64,000 nt of DNA from Symsagittifera roscoffensis. Taxonomy: Eukaryota; Xenacoelomorpha; Acoela; Convolutidae. The translations under genes and the position numbers were made by a program. Below, one piece after another: positions 51,901 through 63,319 of this stretch; the first letter of the stretch is position 1; each line of letters starts with the position of its first letter. Where the stretch lies: contig NC_087063.1 in NCBI RefSeq assembly GCF_963678635.1, forward strand, positions 47,160,101 through 47,224,100, in the 5' to 3' direction. A model generated the notes under the pieces. That model ran no database searches. It saw nothing but the letters and a program-made list of their open reading frames with translations, and was not told the origin of the DNA.

Positions 51901-54900
51901 TTTGAAGCAACCGCAGCCGATAGTAAAGCAAGAAAACGAACAAAACAATATTCGGACCAAAAAATGAAAACATATAAGAGATTGGTGCAGAAAGTCAGAA
52001 AATACAAAGTTATGGTCGAGACGGACCAGAAAAATTGAATTTCGGTCAATTTTTTAGAAAATCAGTCAGACACACTCAGAATTCGGATCAACCACAAGTC
52101 AACTACCGTAAGAAAACACGATTTCTGTTGAGAAAGCACAGTCTAAGCATATGCCGAGCGCAACCAAATACTAGGTCAAAAACAGTCAAATGATAAAACG
52201 AGCACATTAAAAAAAACTTGATTGAGCGCAGTCAAAAGATCGGTTGAGCACTGTCGAAGGATAGGTCGCGAACAATCGAAAAATTGATCGATCATATTTA
52301 AAACACGGATCGAGAAGGTTTTTCAAAAACATTCTTGCCACTTCCACGAATCTAGTGTACCGAAAAGATTTACAGCAATTTGAAAAACGCTATGTAAACC
52401 AGTAAAAAAAGTGCCTTTTTATTTGTTTTTTGATTGATATTGAAAACTATGTTTCGCTAGGTCAAGACATTTCACTATCCAGCTCCACAATTTGAAACAA
52501 AAACTTGAAGTAGATGCTGTTTAACTTCAAACACTTTCGTTGTGAGCAACCGAGCGCATCCAATATTCAAGCGAGAAAATTTTTTTTCGAGAAAGCTGGG
52601 ACTGTCCAAACATATCCATGGTTGTTTTCGAGAAAATTGAACGATATCTAGGCGACCCTCACCAAAAAAAAACGTTTTAAGACGGTGGGCCGAGACAGCA
52701 GAGAAACAGGAAGCGTATGGATTGTTGATCCAGAGAGTTGAAAAAACTAAAAACTGGGATGAAAAAAAAAATAAACTGTTTTTGTTGGATTGAAAAAGTG
52801 GAAAAAAAACAAAATTTTTGTAAGAAAATTTAAACAGTCAAAAAATAAGTCAAACACAGTCAAAACATATGCAATTTCTGTTAAAAAAACCAAAATATAC
52901 GTCGAGAACAGTCAAAGCCTATGCCGAGCACAATCGAAACATAGGTCAAGCACAGTAGAAGGTTAGGTCGAGAACAATCGAAAAAATGGTCGATCACATT
53001 TGAAACACTGGACGAGCTGATTTATTGTGAAAACTTTGTTATAACAGCAAATTGTAAAAGTTTATGTACACCAAAAAATTTGTCCTTCTTTATGAGTTTT
53101 AGATTGATATTGCAAAATAGAAATTACTATATCAAAAAAATTTGCTAATTAACTTCACAATTTCGATTTAACTTAGAATCAAATTTATTTTCAGTTTGAA
53201 CTGTTTGGAGGAACCGCAGCCGATGGTAAAGCGAAAATTGTTTTGTCAAAAAAGTCGGGACTGTCGAAAGTCGGAACATACCCATTTTTGTTCAAAAAAA
53301 TTATAAGATATCTAGACTTGGATGATTGAAAAACGCGTTTTAAAAAGGTGAGCCGAGACAAAAAGATTGCACATCGACTTTTGATCCTGAAATTTTTTAA
53401 AAAAATATGAGCTGAGAAGAACCGAGACGAACAATTTTTCGGATGAAGAAAGCGGAAACGTAAACAAAATTTGGACGAGAAAACTAAAAAATATCGAATT
53501 TTGGTCGAGAAAGTCAAAACATACCAGCTTATGGTCAAGATGGTCCAGAAATACCAAATTTTGGTCGGAAAGTTCTAAAAATAAGTCAGACAAACTCAAA
53601 ACTTGGACCAAGCACATGTCAAAAACCGTCAAAATATACTCGATTACTGTTGAGAAAGACAAAACATACGTCAAACACAGTCAAAGCATATGTCGAGCAA
53701 AACCAAAACATACGCAGAAAACAGTCCAATGGTAAAAAGACTACATTGAAAAATCTAGGTCGAGCACAGTCAAAACATAGGCCGAGCACAGTCGAAGGAT
53801 AGGTCAAGAACAAAAAAAATGATCGATCACCTGTAAAAAAGTGTCGGTTTTTATGAGTTATTTGATTGGTATGGAAATCTATAATTTGCTAGGTCAAAAA
53901 ATTAACTATTCAACTCCACATTTTCAATTAAAAATTTGAAATAGATGTGGTTTGACTTCAAACTTTTTTGGTTTAGAGCAACCGCAGCCAATAGCAAGTC
54001 GAAAAAAATACTTCTTGAAAAAAAACGAGACAGCCAAAACACACCCATGGTTGTTCGAGAATATTGAGACACAACAAGACGGCGTTCAACAAAAAGCACG
54101 TTTTACATTTGTGGGCCGAGACAGCTGAGAAACAGGATGCATGTAGATATTTGATCGAGAAGGTGGAAAAACTATGAACTGGTATGAACAAAGACGAAAG
54201 ATTTTTTTGGTGGATCGAGATCGTGGAAACCGAACAAAACTTGGTCAAGACGGTCCAGAAAAACCAAATTTTAGTCGAAAAGTTCTAAAAATAAGTCAGA
54301 CAAACTCAAAACTTGGACCAAGCACATGTCAAAAACCGTCAAACGAAAAATAAGTCAAGCACATTCAAAACATCTCTTCTATTGAGGAAGCCAAAAAATG
54401 CCTCGAACACAATCAAAGTATATGTCAAGCAAATCGAAACAAGGATCTAGCAGAATCGAAAGATAGGTCAAGAACAGTCGAGAAGTTGGTCGATCCCATT
54501 CGAACTCTAGGTCGAGCAGATGTTTTTTGAATTTTCTTAATAACTTTTTTAACTCGGTTGTACCAAACAAAATATTGACAGCAATTGATAAAACTTTACT
54601 TTGAACAAAAAAACTTTCTCCCTCTATGAGTTTTTTGATAGATATTGAAAATAATCAAATGTAGATTTGTATTGAACTCAGATTCGAACATTTGGAGCAA
54701 ATGCAGCCGGTGGTAAAGCGAGAAACCTTTTTGTTTATCGAAAATGTCGAGACAGTCTAAACGTACTTAATTTTGTTCGAAGCAAATCTAGACGGGGTTG
54801 AAAAAAACACTTTTGAAAAAATTGGGCCAAGACATCCGGGCGGGAAAGTGGAAGCATATCGACTTTTGATCGATAGAATTGAAAAGTAGCAATTTGTAAA

Positions 54901-56040
54901 ACTTTATAAAGATCAAAAATTATTGTCCTTCAATATGCGCTAACTGATTGATATAGAAAAACATAAATTGCTAGTTGAATTTTTTTAGTTCACAAAAATT
55001 GAATTTTTTAAGTTCACAAATTGAAAATAAACTTAAAACCAGATGTATTTTCACTTTGAACAGCTTGGAGAAGCCGCAGCCGAAAGTAAAATGAAATTTT
55101 TGTCAAAAAGTCAAGACTGTCAAAACGTCCCTTTTTTTTTATCAGGAAACTTATAAGATATCTAGTTGGGTTTGAATAAAGAAAGCGTTTTAAAAAGTGG
55201 CCGAGACCGCCGAGAAACGGGAGGCATATCGATTTTTCATCGAGAGAGTTGAAAAAATTATGATCTGGAATGAACAAAGACGAACATTTTTTTTGGATCG
55301 AGAAGGTGAAAACATCACAATATTTAGACGAGGAATTTTAAACATCGTAGTTTGGTCGAGAAAGTCAAAACATACCGAATTATTGTCGAGACGGTCCAGA
55401 CAATCTAAGTTTTGGTCGATAGGTTCAAAAAATAGGTGAGGCACACTCAAAATTTTGTTCGAGCACAGTCGATACATGAGTCAAGCATAGTCATAATTTA
55501 TCACATTTTTAATGAAAATGCCAAAAAACACGTCGAGTACAGGCAAAGCATATGTTGAGCACAATCAAAACCTAGGTAGAGCAGAATTGAAAGACATGTC
55601 GAGAAAAATCTAAAAGTTGGTCGACCACATTCTGAAGATAGCTTTGTTTCGGAATGTTTCGGAATGTTTATTACCAATTTTAAGAAACGATTTTAAATTT
55701 AAGTTAGCAACAGTTTGTATAACTTTAGATAAACTAAAAAACCTGTCTCTCTTTGTGAGCTATTTGATTGATTTTGAAAACTACAAATATCTAGATCAAA
55801 ACAATAAACTATTCAACGTCAGAATACGAAATGAAAACGTTAGCCGGATGTGTTTCCGTTTCGAACAGTTTGGAGAAACGGCAGCCGATCGTAAAGCTAG
55901 ATTTTGTTCGTCAAGTCGAATTATACCTGTTTTTTTCAAAAAAATGAAACGAATCTAAGTGGGTTCGCACAAAAAATTGTTTTGAAAATTGGTTCACGAC
56001 AGTCGAGAAAACTGAAGCATACCCACTTTTGACCGATGCA

Positions 56041-56675
56041 TTACGAGGCCAAACTGTGCAATTTGTGAATTTTCAGCGGTTTCTGCAACAAGCAAAAATC
56101 AGATTTGTCGCAGAATCCGCCACACTGTTATTTTTTTGATGATTTCTACTGTGTAGGATTCCAAGACAAATAGATAAAACACTTATTGCTCAAAATCGCT
56201 CCAAAAACCGGCAAATTTTCGGAATCCGTAACAAAATGTGTGGAATCCGGATCCAGTTTGTGGAATCCATGAAAAAATAAAAACATATTCATTTCGTAAG
56301 TTTAAGCTGTTGCGGAACTCACAACTCTAAGTGAAATTCCGCAAGTTGTGAGCGCAATCTGCAAATTGTAATTGGAGTCCGCAAATTGTAAGCGAAATCT
56401 GCAAATTGTAAAAAAAAATCCGCTTAGTTTTGCGGAATCCATTTACAATTGCGAAATCCGTTTACATATGCGGAATCCGGAACAATTTGCTCGCTGCGAT
56501 ATCCGCAAAACAACCAATGGGCCGACAAAACTTACGTTAAGGATATTTGTACTCTGAAATTTTGTAAATGGATTCCACTTAAACTCCGGAACATGTTTCA
56601 AGACTTTTGTCTGGAATCCAGAAGCATACTGACACAAAATTGTACGCCTAACCGGTGCACAGTTTGGCCTCGTAA
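56041..56675. mobile_element. 635-bp MITE-like element with 20-bp perfect TIRs, copy 1
   Basis: The left end TTACGAGGCCAAACTGTGCA and the right end are exact reverse complements (56,041-56,060 and 56,656-56,675). The interior is non-coding, with many GCGGAATCC- and CCGCAAATTGTAA-type subrepeats, some inverted. It interrupts a satellite phrase (TTTTGACCGA before, GACAGTTGAAAA after). The target duplication is not clear. It is a non-autonomous DNA transposon by structure; superfamily unknown. Confidence 0.75.
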
Positions 56676-56969
56676 AGGACAGTTGAAAAAACTTGAGCCG
56701 GATCGAATATAGTTGAAAAATTTTGCTGGAAATTATAACCGGAAAAAAAAACAAAATTTAGTCGCAAAAAATAAAAGTTCAAGAATTTGGTCGGGGCAGT
56801 GCAAACAAACCAAATTTTGTCGAGAAACTCAAAATAAAAGGTCAGGCACACTCAAAAATTACTTCGAGCGTAGTCAGAAAAAGTCAAGCACATACAAAAA
56901 AATCTGACTTCTGTTGAGCACAAAAGATGCCTCGAGCACAATCAAAGTATATTTCAAGCAAATCCTGAA

Positions 56970-57274
56970 GTTTTTTTGTGTAGAAGCTCTGTCGAGGATT
57001 AGATCAGATCCACACAAAAGCTTGCTGGTGAGGCAAACTTTTTTGTATCTGGATTTTTGCATTGGACACAAGGCGAGGTTTTTCCGGGCTTGTTGGTTGG
57101 GGTTGATGACACCGTGTTCGGGTAGAACCCGTCCTTTCGAATGAATTTTACTGGGTAGGAGTTTTGTATCGAGGTCACAGGAAATGGTCGAGGTCCTTTA
57201 TCGAAGTCACAGGAAATTGTGTTTGGATACTTTTCCTTTTTATCGGGGTCAGTTTCAAGTCGTGTTTTCATCTT
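56970..57274 (-). repeat. Dispersed ~300-bp fragment, copy 1
   Basis: Matches 63,594-63,905 at roughly 95% by eye, from CCTGAAGTTTTTTTGTGTAGA to TTTTCATCTTTCTGAC. The minus strand is open in parts (MKTRLETDPDKKEKYPNTIS; PCVQCKNPDTKKF). Probably a piece of the BEL/Pao element at 61-64 kb. Confidence 0.8.
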
Positions 57275-57895
57275 TCTGACTTATAAGAATATCTAGTTGG
57301 GTTTGAATAAAGAAAGCGTTTTATAAAGTGGCCGAGACCGCCGAGAAACGGGAAGCATATCGATTTTTCATCGAGAGAGTTGAAAAAATTATGATCTGGG
57401 ATGAACAAAGACGAACATTTTTTTTGGATCGAGAAGGTGAAAACATCACAAAATATAGACGAGGAATTTAAACATATCGTAGTTTGGTCGAGAAAGTCAA
57501 AACATATCGAATTATTGTCGAGACGGTCCAGACAATCTAAGTTTTGGTCGATAGGTTCAAAAAATAGGCCAGGCACACTCAAAATTTTGTTCGAGCACAG
57601 TCAATACATGAGTCAAACGTAGTCATAATTTATCCAATTTTTAATGAGAACTACGTCGAGTACATTAGAAAAAAAATACGTCGAGTATAGTTAAAGCATA
57701 TGTCGAGCACAATCAAAACAGGTCGAGCACAATCGAAAGTCACGTCGAGAAAAATTGAAAAGTTGGTCGACCACATTCTGATCAAAGATTGAAACGAATT
57801 GAAACGAATCTAAATGGGCTCGCACAATAAAATAATTTGAAAATTGGTTCACGACAGTCGAAAAAATTGAAGCATACCCACTTTTGACCGATATA

Positions 57896-58537
57896 TTATA
57901 AGGCCAAACTGCGCAATTTGTGAATTTTCAGCGGATTCTGCAACAAGCAAAAATCAAATTTGTCGCAGAATCCGCCAGGCTGTTAATTTTTTGATGCTTT
58001 CTACTGTGCAGGATTCAAACACAAATAGATAAAACACTTATTGCTCAAAATCGCTCCAAAAACCGGCAAATTTTTGGAATCTGCAACAAAATGTGTAGAA
58101 TCCGGATCCAGTTTGTGGAATCCATGAAAAAATAATAACATATTCATTTTGTAAGTTTAAGTTTTGCGGAACCCACAACTTTAAGTGAAATTCCGCAAGT
58201 TGTGAGCGCAATCTGCAAATTGTAATGGGAGTCCGCAAATTGTAAGCGGAATTCGCAAATTGTAAAAAAAATCCGCTTATTTTTGCGGAATTCATTTATA
58301 ATTGTGAAATCCGTTTACATTAGCGGAATCCGGAACAATTTGCTCGCTGTGATATCCACAAAACAACCTATGGGCCGACAAAACTTATGTTAAGGATATT
58401 TGTACTCTTAATCCACTGAAATTTTGTAAGTGGACTCCACTTAAATTCCGGAACATGTTTAAAGACTTTTGTCTGGAACCCAGAAGCATACTTACACAAA
58501 ATTGTACGCCTAACCGGTACACAGTTTGGCCTCGTAA
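57896..58537. mobile_element. MITE-like element, copy 2
   Basis: Same interior and ends as the copy at 56,041, with three or four mismatches between the TIRs (left TTATAAGGCC, right GGCCTCGTAA). The flanks are the same satellite phrases, so it arose by the segmental duplication rather than by a second insertion. Confidence 0.75.
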
Positions 58538-59719
58538 AGGACAGTTGAAAAAACTTGAGCTGGATTGAACATAGTTGAAAAATTTAGCTTGAAATTATAA
58601 CCGGAAAAAAAACAAAATTTAGTCGCAAAAAATAAAAGTTGAAGAATTTGGTCGATGCAGACCGAACAAACCAACTTTTGTTCAGAAACTCAAAACAAAA
58701 GGTCAGGCACACTCAAAAACTACTTCCAGCGTAGTCAAAAAATAAGTCAAGCACATATAAAAAAATCTGACTTCTGTTGAACACAAAAGATGCCTCGAGC
58801 ACAATCAAAGTATAGGTCAACCAAATCGAAATAAGGGTCGAGCACAATCGAAAGATAGGTCAAGAACAGTCGAGAAATTGGTCGATCCCATTCGAACTCT
58901 AGGTCGAGCAGATGTTCTTTGAAATTTTTAAATATTTTTTAAACTGGACAGTACCAAAGAAATGATGACAGCATAGTTAAAAAATTGTTTTTAGAACAAT
59001 CAAAAATCTTCTCCTTTTATGAGCTATTTGATTGATGTTGAAATCAATCAAATGTAGGTCAAAAAGTTAAACTATTTAACTCAGGAATTTGAAATAAATT
59101 TAAAGCCAGATGTGTTTTCATCACGAACTGTTGCAGCCGGCGGTAAATGCAGCCGGTGGTAAAGCGAGAAACTTTTTGATTGTCAAAACAAACGTGACAG
59201 TCTAAACGTACCCATTTTTGTTCGAGAGTTTCGAAACATATTTAGACGGGGTTGAACAAAACAAACGTTTGAAGTGGGCCAAGACAGCCGAGAAAAAGGA
59301 AGCATATCGATTTTTGATCGAGAGAAATGAAAAAATTATATTCTGGAATGAACAAAGACGAACATTTTTTTGTCAGATTGAGAAGGTGAAAACATCACCA
59401 AGTCTGGAAAAGGAAATTTAAAAACATCTAGATTTAGTCGATAAAGCCGAAACATACCGAATTATTGTCGAGACGGTCCAGAAAATTCAAGGTTTGGTCG
59501 AAAAAATTCGAAAAGTAGGTCAGGCACACTAAAAACCTAGTTCGAGCACAGTCGAAACAAAAGTCAAGCACATTCAGACATCTCCGATTGCTGTTCAGAA
59601 AGCCGAAGGACGCTTCGAGCACAATCAAAGCATATTTCTAGCACAATTCAAACATTTGAGAAATTGGTTAATTATATCCAAACTATAGGTCGAGCAGATT
59701 GATTTCGAAAGATTTAATA

Positions 59720-60062
59720 CCACTTCCACGAATAGGTCCATATAAATTAACCCATAATTAGGTTTGTTCAATGGTGAATCGTTGTTGAACCTTGATGAAA
59801 TTTGCAAGCCAGGCTCCTGTCAAGGCTGTTCTTAATTCCAGATTGGACATCAGATGCTGCTTTAACGTCGCAAATAGCGTTTCCAAGGGCAAACGTTATA
59901 CTTTTTGATTTGCGATTTCTTCCACAATAATGAAATATGCCACGTATTCCACGTATAAAGCAAGAGCTGAAAAGGAAGCATCCGAGAAAAAACGCAGAAA
60001 GAACTGGTTGATTTACTTGAAAGTAAAAAAATTTTTTGGCAGGTACTCGATGCAGAGTACAA
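59720..60062 (-). pseudogene. Retroelement fragment inside the satellite
   Basis: GGTGAATCGTTGTTGAA is shared with 63,369-63,385. The minus strand around it reads FNNDSPLNKPNYGLI, comparable to FNNDSPSTKPFYGLI at 63.4-63.3 kb. It is a short, broken piece related to the BEL/Pao remnant, inserted between two satellite phrases. Confidence 0.4.
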
Positions 60063-60960
60063 AAGTTAAATAATCAAAAATAAATATTCCACTCCACTTA
60101 AAAGTAACAAATCAGATGAAATTTCAATTAGAACAGTTTGGAGCAACCGCAACCAAAAATGAAGCAAAAACGTTTTTGTTTGTGAAGAAATTCGAGACAT
60201 TGGAAACAAACCCACATTTTTGTTGGAGAAAAATTCGTTTCGAAAAGTAATCCAAGACATCCAAGAAGAAGGAAGCATACCAAAACTTGATTGAGAATTG
60301 AAAACGCTATAAGCCGGGACGAACATAGACGAACAATTTTTGTTGGAGTAAGAAAGTGGAAACACTACAAAAATTGGACGAGAATTTAAAATGCAAGTAG
60401 AAGTGGTTGAGAAAGTCAAAACCTACAAAATTGTGGCCGAGAGGGTCCAGACAGTTCAAGTTTTGGTCAAGAGTTTCAAAAACTAAGTCAAACACCTTCA
60501 AAACACAGTCGAAACACACGTCGAGCACAGTCTTACATGTATGACTTGTGTTGAGAAAGCCAAAAAATATGACGAGCACAGTCAAAGCATTTTTGAGCAC
60601 AATCAAAATTTACGTTGACTACAATTCAAGGATACATCAAGAACAGTCAAAATGCTGGACGATCTAATTTGAAATATAGGTCGAGCAGATTTATTTTAAA
60701 ATGTTTCGCCACTTCCACGAATCGACTGTATCGAAAACATAATAACAGTAATTTGAAAAACATTATGTAGACCAAAAAAATCTGTCTCCTTTCATGAAAA
60801 ATTTGTTTTATTTTGAGAATTATAAATTGTTAGGTCAAAGAACTTGTCTATTCAACTCCACAAATTGAAATCAAAATTTAAACCAGATGTGGTTTCCATT
60901 TGAACGGTTTGGAGCAACCGCAGCCAATAATAACATGATTTTTTCTACAATATTTTTTTT

Positions 60961-61600
60961 CGTTAGCTTGGTTTCACTTGTCTTCAAACTGTTCTGTTTA
61001 TGCCATGGGCATAGTCAAAGTATGTCGGGCAGCGAAATTCACGTTAAGTAGTCGAGTTGTAGAAGTTTAAGACAGTCTCATTTTGAAATTGCTAAATAAA
61101 TACAAAAAAGTTGGAGTGGGTTTCCTAAACTTTGTCTAAAAACTGTAGTAGAGCTAAGATGGCGGCTGCGTCGTAGAAGATTGATGTCCTTGTCGTAGAG
61201 CTAGGGTAGCGGCTGTGGTCGTAAAAGAATCGATTTCCATCGTAGGTTGATGTCTGGGTCATAGAGCTAGGGTGGCTGCTGTTGTCGTCGAGGATTCAAT
61301 TATTTCTGTAGGTCTTTCCTTGTCTCGTTTGCTTATTCGTCGACTCAAGAAGAGAGATCAAATGGTCGTTGTTGCAGTAATTGTTGGAATCCAATATTTG
61401 TCATACACGATCATTTCCTATTTATTTTCTGTGATGTGCTCCCGGCTGAGATTGATGCAGGTTAGTTCTGGTTGTAAATTGAGAGGTGATTAGCATGGAG
61501 TAGTCTGTTGGTCACCTAGTATTTCATTTTCCTAGTAGAAAAAGTGCAAAAATTGTTGACTAGTGATTGTGTTTTTTTTCTTCGATTTCGGCTGATGGAT
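60961..61600. other. Transition region with a three-unit GTAGAGCTA repeat
   Basis: Three imperfect units begin near 61,147, 61,195 and 61,261 (GTAGAGCTAGGGT, GGCTG, GTCGTAGAA or similar). No supported gene; the 73-residue plus-strand frame at 61,272-61,493 starts within the repeat and has no support. Confidence 0.5.
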
Positions 61601-61859
61601 TCTTCTTTTTCAGCGTTCAGTTTTGGCTGATTGATGAAAAATGGTTCAAGTCGACAAAATTTTCTTGATTCAATGATTCACCAAGTTCAAAAATCTTCTA
61701 ATCTACTGTTATGGCTGGAGTGCTATCCATGTCGGTCGGCAAAGAGTCGGTGCTGTTGGATGAAGCAAAATGTAATTTGGCAAACAGGGGCAAGTCAAAT
61801 TGCGGGAGTTTTCACATTACCACGTCTAGTTTGTTCGTAGTTTTTATTTAACTTGATAG

Positions 61860-62800
61860 CCATGTGATGGCATGGGATTTCAAAATGTTCAAGAGGCCAC
61901 GAACATTGCGGAATGAACTCTTCTAGAATCAAAAGTGGCGGCGTGTTGGCTATTTTTACATTTTCAGTATTGCTTTTACAGCCAAAAGAAAGAGAATTGG
62001 CACGAAATCAACCAGAAGTTTTTTTTTAACTTGTTTTGAGATTTGTTGTGTAAACTTCCACTGTCACTGTTTTATGATAGTCGATGGAGGCGTTGATAGT
62101 TTAAGAGGTATGCTGACAGACTTTTTCCGATAAGGAAGTGGTTGGGAATTAGGGCTTCAACGTCGTTCGGAGATGAAGAAACTGTAATGATCGGTCTGGC
62201 GGTCATGAACTGATCGTTTCTAGGTAGTATTGTAATGAAGGTGTCTTCCGTCAAGGTCTTGCTATCAATGATAGCAAACATTGAAACTTCTAAGCTGCAG
62301 ATGATGCGTTCCCATGTACCTCCAAAAAAAAGCGCATGAGCTGGGTTGATGTTCCGAAAAACTCATGATCAACTGTGGAGTCGAAGCTCTAAGAGAGACC
62401 CTTTACGGCTGCCAAAATGTTCGGCCCCAAAGGGTAGAAGGGTCTGCTCTTCTAGCGAGGAAGCGCCAAAAAGCACTCAGGGTTGTATTGTCAGAGGAGT
62501 CTTGAAACAGCACGTGTTGTGAGGCCGCTCAATATTATTCCATATATATTGTTGTGAACCTTAGCTGTTCGAGGGGCAAAAGTTGTAAAGACAACCAGTT
62601 TGGTGTTTTGAAAAGAGAACGAGTTCTCAGTGAGAAAGTTGGTGTATGGTAGAGCTGTCATTTCAGGCTACCATAAGCTATGTGGCGGTGGCATGAGTAA
62701 CAATTGTTGCAGACTTTGCGAATCTGTGCTCTGGCGTGTAGGATCCAGTAGTTGGCTAGCAGAGCATTCTTAATTGAGACACATCAGTATTTCTCGTCAT
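61860..62800 (-). pseudogene. BEL/Pao-type integrase remnant
   Basis: At about 62,790-62,660 the minus strand reads NALLANYWILHARAQIRKVC then NNCYSCHRH, the Cys-Cys half of the BEL/Pao integrase zinc finger. Further on SGLTTRAV fits the strand after the first catalytic Asp. LARRADPSTLWG lies where the second Asp motif is expected, but the Asp is not seen. At 62,385-62,072 come NPAHALFFGGTWERI, DSKTLTEDTF, RPIITVSSSPNDVEALIPNH and FLIGKSLSAYLLNYQRL, a strong signature of the BEL/Pao integrase C-terminal region. Several frameshifts; inactive. Confidence 0.75.
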
Positions 62801-62996
62801 CACTGACATCAGTCATCTGTCTTGTCATCAATTTATCATAATAGCGAGGAATTTTATGTAAATGATGACGAGGTCTTTGATCATAAAACAAGTCTAGACT
62901 TTTAGAGGCGTTCATGAGCTCTAGCAAATCCTTTATATTTTCTGTAACGATCTAAGCTGTTCGAAAAAACGACAAACAATTTCCGATTAAACGATC

Positions 62997-63230
62997 TTAG
63001 GTTCGGATATTTAGCGTTGAAACAATTCTCATGCATCTCAATCGTCGAAAGTGGAGAAGAAGTGACTTCAGAAAATATAGTTTATGGCAGTCAGAGTAAT
63101 TGGAAACGGCTCGGGCTTTTGCTGGTCTGATGCTAAAGTAAGTCGGGTCCGTGCTCTCAAGGGCAATTTGATGTCGTTTTCGCGAAGGAAAGTTTTTAGG
63201 TTCTGCCGTCTGCATGGTTAAGCTTTCATG
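62997..63230 (-). pseudogene. Unassigned frame upstream of the BEL/Pao integrase
   Basis: A 72-residue frame, SRKRHQIALESTDPTYFSIR and RAVSNYSDCHKLY. By position it could belong to the retroelement polyprotein, but no RT or RNase H motif is visible between it and the integrase, so a large internal deletion is likely. Confidence 0.25.
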
Positions 63231-63319
63231 GGTTGTGCTTCCGCTGCAGGGCTAAGGAGACATCTTGAGTTTCTCCAACTCGAATGGTTATAAATGTATT
63301 TTTATTAGATCTATGTGTC

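Larger units (their letters stand above)
55150..58830. repeat. Segmental duplication within the satellite (two copies)
   Basis: 55,150-56,970 and 57,281-58,830 match over their length (both begin ATCTAGTTGGGTTTGAATAAA and include GTGGCCGAGACCGCCGAGAAA), apart from about 290 bases missing from the second. Each contains one copy of the TIR element. The dispersed 300-base fragment separates the copies. Confidence 0.85.
44740..60960. repeat. Degenerate kilobase-scale tandem repeat (satellite-like), about 17 units
   Basis: A landmark resembling CAGTTTGGAGCAACCGCAGCC recurs near 46.43, 47.33, 48.21, 49.0, 49.82, 50.44, 51.56, 51.9, 52.54, 53.2, 53.97, 54.69, 55.07, 55.87, 59.13, 60.14 and 60.9 kb. 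Each unit has, in order, TATTTGATTGATATTGAAAAC, the landmark, TATCTAGGCGGGGTTGAA, GAGACAGC(A/C)GAGAAA, a block rich in GTCGAGAAAGTCGAAACATA-like phrases, then GTCGAGCACAGTCGAAACATA-like 21-bp phrases, and ACGAATCGACTGTACC. Unit length varies from about 0.35 to 1.1 kb through internal deletions. AT-rich. Short open frames inside are not conserved between units. Confidence 0.85.

Noticed and set aside
44740-60960. Many 60-120-residue open frames in the AT-rich satellite
   Set aside because: They are not maintained between repeat units, occur on both strands over the same DNA, and have T/A-driven composition.
61272-61493. 73-residue plus-strand frame with a hydrophobic stretch
   Set aside because: Starts inside a three-unit repeat and lies antisense to the retroelement; no conservation evidence.
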